Source: Misgurnus anguillicaudatus (taxonomy: Eukaryota; Chordata; Actinopteri; Cypriniformes; Cobitidae). From it: 64,000 nucleotides of DNA. The stretch is taken from NCBI RefSeq assembly GCF_027580225.2, contig NC_073361.2, positions 34,273,501 through 34,337,500 on the forward strand, in the 5' to 3' direction. Numbering within the stretch: the first letter of the stretch is position 1; the number at the start of each line of letters is the position of its first letter. Below the pieces are notes generated by a model. That model had not been told where the DNA came from and ran no database searches. It saw nothing but the letters and a program-made list of their open reading frames with translations. Shown here one piece after another: positions 47,143 to 64,000 of the stretch. The position numbers and the translations under genes were made by a program.

Positions 47143-47271
47143 AGTAGGTTAAGTTTAAATCTTCCTTTCAAATATGCGCTTCACACTCCTTTCCAGTAGG
47201 TGGCGGGAATGCACCTTTTAAGTTGGTTTGCCAACCGCCATAAAACCCTAGAAGAAGAAGAAGAAGAAGAA

Positions 47272-47285
47272 GAGTCGCGTCACGG
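47272..47285. repeat. 14-bp target-site duplication, 3' copy (I/Nimb LINE)
   Basis: GAGTCGCGTCACGG directly after the (GAA)n tail. Confidence 0.92.
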
Positions 47286-47362
47286 CAGAAGTTTCTAAAG
47301 TTCAGTTTGGGTCCATTAAGCCCTCTGCTGTGATTTTGGGTTTCTGGCTCCAGTGTCTCGGA

Positions 47363-47389
47363 ATGAATTTGGTACGCGCTCTGCTGTGA
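47363..47389 (+). other. Short upstream ORF in the anks6 leader
   Basis: ATG AAT TTG GTA CGC GCT CTG CTG TGA (8 codons), 21 nt before the anks6 ATG. It resembles the true start region because the leader is built of degenerate tandem copies of the segment around the start codon. Confidence 0.5.
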
Positions 47390-47410
47390 ATTTGTGTTTG
47401 GGTCTCCAGG

Positions 47411-54755
<7,345 letters not shown>

Positions 54756-54820
54756 CGGCAGATGAGATGAGATCTGTGTCTGAGCCGTCAGTAAAATCAA
54801 CATTATGTACATGAAGTTCG

Positions 54821-54826
54821 AATAAA
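54821..54826 (+). terminator. anks6: anks6 polyadenylation signal
   Basis: AATAAA, 66 nt after the anks6 stop codon, followed by a GT/T-rich stretch. Confidence 0.65.
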
Positions 54827-54829
54827 AGT

Positions 54830-56830
54830 CCTTGATGCTTATACCAAAATAAAACCTCAGTGGAGTCTCATGACAGAATCATGAACATGTGATCATACGT
54901 GTGTGTCTGTGGTGAGTACTGATGCTGTTATACACTTGTCATGCAACAGGGGGCGATTTAACATCATCATTGTCATGTAAAGTCTCATCAGGGTACGAAT
55001 GTTTGGGTGATTTGAATTGTGAAAGTGAGGGTTGAAGAGGGTCAACCGTAAAATCCTTCTGATCGGATACATCATGACTGTCAAATGATTTCAAAGATCA
55101 TCGTGCGGTCCTCATCACTTCATTTCTTGAATCGTTCAGAGCAGTATGGTCATTTTGAACTTTGATCTCATCCTGGACTGATGGAGAAACTAAATCTTTA
55201 TTTTACTCTTTTACATTAACTCTTTTCAGTATGATAGTTAATTGTGTTTACAAAGACTGTATATGTGTTTTTGTCTTTTACTTTTGTGTGTCACTCTCAC
55301 AGTGATATAAAAGATTGTCAACATTCATTTCTCATCTGATTAAATCAAAGCCTCAATAGATTTTTGACTGTATCTTTTCTGAGCATGTCAAACTTCAACA
55401 TCACACCCATATTGTCTTGTTTAGGGTTTACTGTATGGCTTCTGCTCTTTTTCACCGGATGTTGGAAACACAGATAGAGGGATTTTCTCATAGACGCACA
55501 AACATCAGTGAGGTCAGGTTAAGATCTGGCTCACAGTCAGCATTTTAGTTCATTATAGACTCAATAAGTTATTTCTTAAAGCACACCATGCTTCAATAAA
55601 AGCAGTTTGGATTTGTGCTATAACACTAAGATTTGTCTTTATGGAAATGACAGAACTTGGCCAAAACTGAGAAATATCCACAGGACAGCAATGCTGTGCG
55701 TGTGTATTCATTTGTTTTTGGATCACGTGAGTCTTTAATAAAGTTGTAAAAGAATTCTAACCACATGAACATTTTATTATCTATTTTGTGTCCATTTGTA
55801 ATAAGAACATTTGTTTAACTGCTGTGAGAGTTATTCATTTAAACAGTCAGTACAGATTTAAATCATCCAAAATCATGATTACTGAAATGAATAACAATGT
55901 GTTTAGCATATCTCTGATGCTTTTGTTGGCTTGTGTCGGGCTTTTCTGCATTTACCTCAGCTTTAAATACTGCTGTTCATCATGTATATGTTGTACAAAA
56001 TCCTGTAAACAAGCTGTTTCAGCTCAATTCATGTGAGGGTCTGATCATTTCATTCCTCTTGTTTGAAATGAAGCTCTAAACATACAGTCCCGTCAATCAC
56101 TTTGAGAGCGAGTCAGTGACCACGCCTTCCCAGTGACGCTTCATCGAGCACCCCTCCCTCGTTTGCTCGTTCCTCTCTCCGCACACTTCTGCTACAGGAG
56201 GGGGGGGGGTTGAACTTGGGGCTCGAGGAGAGCCTCGCGTTAGAGCTCCTCCGAGGACAGTAAGCCAAGTTAGTTAACCAATTTTCATTAGGCTGAATGC
56301 GCAGGCAAACTAATGAAACTAACCCATGCATTTTTTGTGTGTAGCCTACTGCACAGATAACAGCGACATAATTTAATAGCAAACACCTATAACGCCTTGA
56401 TTTTAAATGCATGAAGCACTCCAAGATACAGACAAAATTGTCAAAAGTCTTACAATTATCCGTCTCCTGTAAAAGGCCGAGGTTAGAGAACACAACAGGG
56501 ACGAGAAAAACACCTCCGTATTTCGTTGAACTTTACTGAAATGAATTAAAACATCATCATGATCATACAGCCCAGTTTAAACCTTTAGCCCGCATAAAGA
56601 TAAACACTCAAAGCTCAGAGTTTTACCACATTTACGTCCTTTACTGACATAAATCTCAGGAAAACATCCCGTCACGATGAACCAAAGTTTCACTTCAGTC
56701 AGTTTGCTTTCTTGAATAATTTCCTCTTTGAGTCGTAAAATCTTCATTCCAAAGCTTTTCACAACACAACATCATCTTGAAATGTAAACCATTAAGATTA
56801 AAATCCACCAGTTCGCTCGTACACAACATC
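54830..56830. other. anks6-ahrr intergenic region
   Basis: No coding exon recognised. A GC-rich block at 56110-56260 contains a G9 run and a partly self-complementary segment (GCTCGAGGAG against CTCCTCCGAG). It might be regulatory for ahrr, but nothing in it is diagnostic. Confidence 0.5.
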
Positions 56831-56922
56831 ACTACTGTGCGAGCCGAGGCAATCCTTCCTTCAATGTGTGTGTGCGCGCGCCTGTGTGAGCGCTCCCCTC
56901 CCTTCAATGTGTGTGTGTGTGT

Positions 56923-57015
56923 GTGCGTGTGCGCGCGTGCGGCTCAGAATCGCGTGCGAAGAGCCCGGCGTGTCATTCTGTGGAATCTGCCACCTGAAAC
57001 ACTCAGCATATAAAA
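56923..57015 (+). promoter_or_regulatory. ahrr: ahrr promoter: xenobiotic response elements and TATA box
   Basis: TCGCGTGCGA at 56950-56959 matches the full AHR/ARNT consensus (T/G)NGCGTG(A/C)(G/C)A in all ten positions. GCGCGTGCGG at 56933-56942 matches nine, and a third KNGCGTG core starts at 56923. TATAAAA lies at 57009-57015, 50 nt downstream of the perfect element. In vertebrates AHRR is induced by AHR through such elements and then represses AHR, so the arrangement is expected for the feedback loop. Function here is inferred. Confidence 0.75.
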
Positions 57016-57039
57016 CACACAGACACACACAGATACACA

Positions 57040-57100
57040 CTGACACACACTGAGAGTGAATATTCATCTGCATCTACTGCGCTTCATCAACACACAACAG
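57040..57100 (+). other. ahrr: ahrr non-coding exon 1 (approximate)
   Basis: From about 25-30 nt after the TATA box to the donor CACAACAG|GTACTT (GT at 57101-57102). No ATG opens a long frame. The start is estimated from the TATA position. Confidence 0.5.
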
Positions 57101-57237
57101 GTACTTTCATTCATGCATCAGCTGCATCACAATCAACTTTTTCATCTTTTACTACTTTTATTTTAACTGAAACTTGTAGTGAGTCATTAATGATTAATGC
57201 TGAAACTCAAATTTATTAAACTCATTTTTGAAATTGA

Positions 57238-58504
<1,267 letters not shown>

Positions 58505-58560
58505 GTAAGACTAACACTTGTGTTGAAATACATACAGATTATTTGTTTCTCTCTTAGTAA

Positions 58561-58629
<69 letters not shown>

Positions 58630-58701
58630 AGTATTGTCAATGAAAGTTCAGTCTGTCTGAAGGATGCGGTGAATGGTTACTGTCATGAAGGCTATTTCAA
58701 G

Positions 58702-58758
<57 letters not shown>

Positions 58759-60040
58759 CACACACGTACATCTATCTCATCATGTGCTGCTGTTTCATAG
58801 AGTAAATGCATGTGTTGATCTCTCAGTGTTGTGCTGGCAGATTGACTCTGTGTTACATGTGTTTGGTAAATCATCACAATAAAGTGTTAACACATACAAA
58901 GCAGGGAATCTAGTAAAACTAACGACAGACAGTCAACAAGTAGGTTAGTAAAGTGTCTAAAGTGGAAGGAAAAAGTGTTACCTAATGGTTAGGGTTAGCC
59001 TTTATGGGGCGGTTTGTCAGATTAAGGCTGAACAGGTCAAAAATGTCTTTTGTATTTTTTATTTACAATTTTTTTTATAAAAGGCAACACTTTACTGTAA
59101 ATACTTTGGCAGCGCTTTATTTTATATTCAGCACATTCATGAATTTTGTCCATCTTGGTATTCTTCAGAAATATTTCACATATTTCTTTATTATTTTTCA
59201 ATTTATTTGATTTTTTTTAAAATCAATTTTGTAGTTTTTGGCATGTTAGACTATTTGAGTCATTGTCCAGCTGGAAAAGTATTGCACATTTCTGTCTTGT
59301 TTCTCATGTCAGTGCCATCATGGTTCACATTATAGATGGTGTAACAGTTTGGTTTATTTGACTGAGCGGCTAACATTATATTGTTATGCGTATAATGTGT
59401 GGACTTTATTTTCTTTCTACTTACAATAAACAAACAAAATGAGTTGTTGTGTAGCATTTCTAAAGTTTTGTTTGTTTTGGTTGCCAAACGAATAAGGAAC
59501 TGTCGTGGTTTCAGTCCACAGATTTTTCTCTACGTGTCGAAAGTGCGCTGACGTTTGGGTGCCTGATCCTCTGCTGAAAAGCTGTTCGCTGTAAATCAAC
59601 CGAAATTTATTTTTATTAAAATTACATTTCAACATTTTTATTTCATTGTTTCAAAGTGGCTTTACATGAAAATGGAAATAACAAAATTCATTATGAAATG
59701 ATATTCTCCTAAACAGAGTTGGCAGTAAAGGCGTTTATTTGGATGCAAGCTTATGGCAAATTTAGCAAAATCATTGCACTGCTGTTACAGTGAAGAATAA
59801 ATCCAGCTTTATATCTGAGCTAGAAGTTTACAGCGTCTGGCCAGATAAGTAGCCAGAATTAGATTGTGTTAAAGATTAATAAAGATATTTATTTCATATA
59901 TTTGAAGTTACTTCTGGATGATTTAGGCTATAGTTGCAGACGTCATTATTTGGCACGAGGATAAGACAGAAAGACAACACTGTGCCTGGGTAACAATTAC
60001 ATCTGTTTGAATGGGAATCGTCTCCAGTCAATCTAATGAA
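58505..60040. other. ahrr intron 3, proximal part
   Basis: (GT)13(GA)n at 58561-58627 begins 57 nt after the exon 3 donor; (CA)n is at 58704-58766. No exon recognised. Confidence 0.7.
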
Positions 60041-60049
60041 TGAAGACTA

Positions 60050-60830
60050 ATAATCGCTAAAGTGTATGCAATGCTAAAGAAATTAGTCCTTAATCTAGAT
60101 TTAAACTTATATAGTGTGTCTGCCTACTGGACAACGCTGGCAAGACTATTCCAACTGGGTGCTAGAGAGGAGAATGATCTACCACCCGCGCTTGGTTTTG
60201 AAGTTCTAGATATTAACAGCTGGCTGGAGTTTTGATGCCCATTGCAAACGACTATAATGTGATACTACGAGCTCGCTCGGGTGCTGCAGAGCTAAAACAT
60301 TCAAGGCTTCATAGGTCATTAAAAAGATTATATGAAGTTTATACCATGTTTAATAGGCAACCAATGCCTTGTTGACAGCTAACCGGGCTAATGTGGTCTG
60401 ACTTTTTTGTTCTTGTGAGAAGTCTGGCTGATGTTGTGCAGGACAGCTACCCAGTAGGGTTAGGGTGAATGAATAAACCTTTCAGTATTTGACATTAATG
60501 TAGTTTTGATATATGTTTAAAATAAAAACACACTTTTACAAACATTTGAAACATGGCTTTCAACTGATAAGCTGCTATCAAATCTGACGCCCAGATTGCT
60601 ATCTGAAGACAAGAAAACATCCATGAAAGAGTTCAGCTGTGTTCTGGATTATTACGTCTGGAAGTTTTGGTCTGATAATTAAGACTTCTGATTGTCTGAA
60701 TTCAACATTAAGAAGTCATCCAGTTTTTAGAATCTGCTATGCCCTTTGCAGTCATTTTGATGCGTTGATGTGTTTGGTCGAGCCTTGAAAAAATCTACAG
60801 CTGGGTATCATCAGCATAGCAGTCAAAACG
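60050..60830 (-). pseudogene. Degenerate LINE (CR1/L2/Rex-like) 3' fragment in ahrr intron 3
   Basis: Minus-strand reading of blocks such as 'TCTAGATTTAAACTTATATA', 'TCCAACTGGGTGCTAGAGAG', 'GATGCCCATTGCAAACGACT' and 'CATGTTTAATAGGCAACCAA' resembles the C-terminal end of non-LTR reverse transcriptases widespread in cyprinids (the part after the LHWLPI-type motif). Heavily decayed with many frame breaks; assigned from recalled similarity. Confidence 0.45.
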
Positions 60831-61039
60831 TCTATTTATTATATTTCACACAGATAGCATGTTAAAAAGCAAAGACAATTCTTCTTTAGTTATTCTGTTA
60901 AATTAACAGATGGGCAAACTATGTGCAGTCTGATGTGATACCATAAGAGGAGCTTGCATGATTTAAAATGCACCTATTTCATTGTTAAAAAACAACTTTA
61001 TTTTGTGTATTTGCTATAATAAAATATGTTCATGTGGTT

Positions 61040-61480
61040 TTCATGGTTAAAAACACATTATTTTCCACATATTGTACATTTTTGTAGCTCCAGATTTCCC
61101 TCTCTTCCTGACACTCATCGATTTGAAAAGCTCTGTGTCCTTGATTGGCCAGCTAATCTGTACGTTGTGATTGGTCTGAATACCTCTGACGTCAGCAGGA
61201 AATGTGACGCTCCTTACACGTTTGAAAGATTCACTCACAATGCAATGCTAACAGGAGTTAACTTACAGACTGTGAGTCTGAAACGGGAAGAATTATGATA
61301 ATGTCGGACTTTACTACATCACCAATCCCAGGAAGTAAACTGTTGCCTACAATCCGGGCGTTTGTTTTAGTCCAAGAAAAGAGCTTTACGTCGGAGACGA
61401 TTACTCGCGTCATCGTTCACTTTGGGATTTGTACCTGTACCTGTACTAATACACATTTACACACCAAAGGAAATGTGTAA
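61040..61480. repeat. Probable dispersed repeat in ahrr intron 3
   Basis: The segment with 'TTGTGATTGGTCTGAATACC' and 'AAATGTGACGCTCCTTACAC' resembles a repeat common in cyprinid genomes (recalled). No protein similarity. Confidence 0.35.
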
Positions 61481-61939
61481 AAAACGTGAATTGGACCATA
61501 GGTGTCATTTAATTTCGATCTATAACATGACAAGAATTCACTTCATTCTGCATTTCTGTGTTGTTGGGTTAGACAGAAGAGTTTCATAAAGACAGCTGAT
61601 TCTTTAGAAATAAACTTAAATGAGTCACAGAGAAACACACAGAGGTTTGATGAAGGTCGTGGAGTAAAACGTTTTGTTGGCCCAACACTTGTTGTTCAGG
61701 CTGTCAGATGAAATTTCCGTCAAGCCAGGCAGCCGAATCGGCACCGGACTGAATCTCTGTGGTTGAGAACAAAACTTCTGAATGCTGATTGGTCAATGGC
61801 TGTGGTTGATTCCCGCTATCATCTTCTAACTGCGCAGGCGGCGTTGATGTTTGTTATTGATGTATCATAGCAACATTCTCTGTTCCTGCTGAGACACAAC
61901 ATCATCTAACCACATTTTGCTAAAAACCTTTCTATATAT

Positions 61940-63130
61940 TTATTGGTTACACTTTATAATAATGGTCCATGAATCATAATGAACTAAGACATAAATGTAT
62001 TTTTTACTTCAGCATGAATTAATGCTGAGTTAGGGCATGTAGGGGTGAGCGGGGCAGAAACTAACACGGGGTTAAACTGTAACGCAGCTACTTTAAATAT
62101 TTCTACAGGGCCGAGCATGAGCTGTGCTTTTGGTCTTTTTCTCTTACTGTCAGAAGATATCCTGTGAATTTATGAAAAGTTTTGATGTGTTATGTGTGTG
62201 ATATTGAACAATAAGTGTTTTGGAGGGAAATTTCATCATCTTATTTTTTATTTCTGAATTGGGTGTGTAAGCCATCAAATCCAACCTTATATTATTTTAA
62301 TCAATGTCTTGTTACCTTAAATATAACAGAAACATGTCAGCAACTCCTAGTAACTGATAGCTGGAATTGAAGACATTTTTACACAGCGGGGTTAGTTGTC
62401 ACACAGTCTCAGGTATACAAAGATAATGAAATTAAAACAATGTAAATACTATTCATTAAAATGATAACTGTTAACACAATATCAGGGGATATCAACTCAC
62501 TATTCTGATAGTGTTTTTTATATGCATTAATGAATAATACAAGGATGTTTAGTTGAAGGATGATGGATGGATGAATGTGTGGAGATCTATCTATTATAGG
62601 CAGATATATAAACAATATCCACCTTTAGTATATAGACAGAAGTTGATTGAATTATTTGTGTTTAAACTCAATTTTCTAGCCGGTGTTACAACAAATCCTC
62701 TGTTTGTTACAATGAACCTCACCTATAGGGTAACGTTTGCACTCCTGTCACTTTCTGTGTAATTGTACAATAACGGTAGATCACACAAACAAACTGTTTT
62801 TATTTGTAGCAGAGATGTGTGTGTTAATTGTGTAAAAAATGATTCATTTAACTTAAATTTTGAATGATAAAGCCAAAGCGTTAGGTTGTGCCCTGCTCTC
62901 CCTAATCATAAACTAATGAAGAGTCGTCTTTATCTACAACATGACATGTTTTTTGGTTGTTAGTTAATCTAATAATTAATGAATTCGGGTGTTGAGTCAT
63001 GTTGTGGTTAGTGATGACTCTTTATTGGTTTATGTTATGCCTTAACTCAGCATTACTTCATATTTAGGTAAGATTTAATTAAGGTATTGGTTCACTGTGA
63101 TTCATGGACCCTTATTATAGAGTGTTAATG
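61940..63130. mobile_element. Putative 1.2-kb non-autonomous element with long inverted ends
   Basis: ACACTTTATAATAATGGTCC and ATGAATCA at the left (61946-61975) mirror TGATTCATGGACCC and TTATTATAGAGTGTT at the right (63100-63125). Inner blocks are mirrored too: 'CTGAGTTAGGGCAT' against 'TATGCCTTAACTCAG', and 'AGGGGTGAGCGGGGCAG' against 'CTGCTCTCCCT'. No transposase frame. The exact termini are uncertain. Confidence 0.5.
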
Positions 63131-63761
63131 ATATAATATACTTAAGAAATAAAATAATTCAACTTTCAGAAATCTTAACCAGTATCTCATTTAGAGTTCA
63201 TGCTTAGTTGAAATGTTGCACATTTGTTTACACACAGTGTTTGAGGGTTTGTTTTTTAATGTAACACAACGACAGCTATCTGTATTTTGGATGGGTTTGT
63301 TTTATATACATTGAATTCTTTGTTTGTTTGTTTGAGTGTAATTGGCCTGAATAAGAATCACTATAGGCAGCAGGTTAACAGCTAATGAATATTTGGTTTC
63401 TTCACTGTGTTGCGTGACTTCTGTTTGGCAGCGTTCCTCGAGCCTGAGGCGTCAGACTTTGTAACAGAAGCTCTTTACTAGACTAGAAGTGTTTAGCATG
63501 ACTGCTTTGTGATTGGATGGATTTTTCATGACATCACAGTCTTTGGTCATTTCTTCAGTCTTTCATTGTGATGCATATAGAGGAAGTTTAATAGAGGAGT
63601 TCATGTGTCAATCATGCTCCTGCTCTTCTGATTGGCTCTCATACATAATAACATAATAGTGATAGGATCAATATAAGCCGCTGATGTTTCAGTGCATATA
63701 AACACAATCGATAACAGATACATGACAGAAGTGATTTTTAAGCTGTAGCTCCTACGACATG

Positions 63762-63900
<139 letters not shown>

Positions 63901-64000
63901 TCTGGTTTCCATGTTTTGTGGGGACATTCCATAGACGTAATGCATTTTATACCATACAAACTGTATATTCTATTCCCCTAACCTACCCCATTCCCTAACC

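Larger units (their letters stand above)
42083..47271 (+). mobile_element. Full-length I/Nimb-group LINE with RNase H
   Basis: A 5.19-kb plus-strand element between perfect 14-bp duplications. It has a 40-nt leader, ORF1 with three zinc knuckles, ORF2 with endonuclease, RT and RNase H overlapping as TAATG, a 3' UTR with a T27 run, a GC-rich hairpin (47198-47239) and a terminal (GAA)n tail instead of poly(A). RNase H plus CCHC ORF1 places it in the I superfamily. The 3' motif GGTGGCGGGAATGCACC..GCCAACCGCC followed by (GAA)n is a form I associate with fish Nimb/I LINEs (recalled). Both ORFs are uninterrupted, so it is young. Confidence 0.93.

Noticed and set aside
56113..56493. 126-aa minus-strand open frame
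   Set aside because: Begins in GC-rich non-coding sequence and shows no recognisable motif or splice support.

Overview
The window is vertebrate nuclear DNA, almost certainly from a ray-finned (teleost) fish and probably a cyprinid. The evidence is split genes with GT-AG introns, proteins that match vertebrate families exon by exon, abundant long CA/GT and GA/CT microsatellites, and dispersed short inverted-repeat DNA elements of types familiar from zebrafish and carp genomes. The species cannot be fixed from the sequence alone.

Layout. (1) 1955-8077, minus strand: the first four coding exons of LIM-nebulette (nebl/LASP2), continuing off the left edge. A small candidate exon pair at 831-1031 on the same strand may be another first exon. 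(2) 9732-12566, minus: a complete eight-exon hus1 (283 aa), the clamp subunit of the 9-1-1 DNA-damage checkpoint. (3) 13-29 kb, plus: a receptor-activity-modifying protein gene, closest to ramp3. Its last two exons are secure and its 5' exons are uncertain. The interval holds a full-length L1-type LINE with a 17-bp target duplication, itself inserted in a TTAA-flanked foldback element, a degenerate L2-like LINE and a 22-bp minisatellite. (4) 29.3-41.9 kb: no recognisable gene. (5) 42083-47271, plus: a full-length, apparently intact LINE of the I/Nimb group with zinc-knuckle ORF1 and EN-RT-RNase H ORF2. It sits between a CpG-rich promoter-like segment and the start codon of the next gene. (6) 47411-54755, plus: anks6 (16 coding exons), the ankyrin/SAM ciliary protein. 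Exon 3 carries an in-frame TAG. (7) 56.8-58.5 kb and beyond, plus: promoter, leader and first two coding exons of ahrr, the repressor in the dioxin-receptor feedback loop, with a perfect xenobiotic response element near a TATA box.

The host genes do not form a functional cluster. The most unusual parts are the intact LINE wedged into the anks6 5' region, the nonsense codon in a conserved symmetrical 45-nt exon of anks6 with possible in-frame splice routes around it, and a (TG)n-T4-CAG acceptor before nebl exon 4. No prokaryotic features, CRISPR arrays or intact RNA genes were seen.
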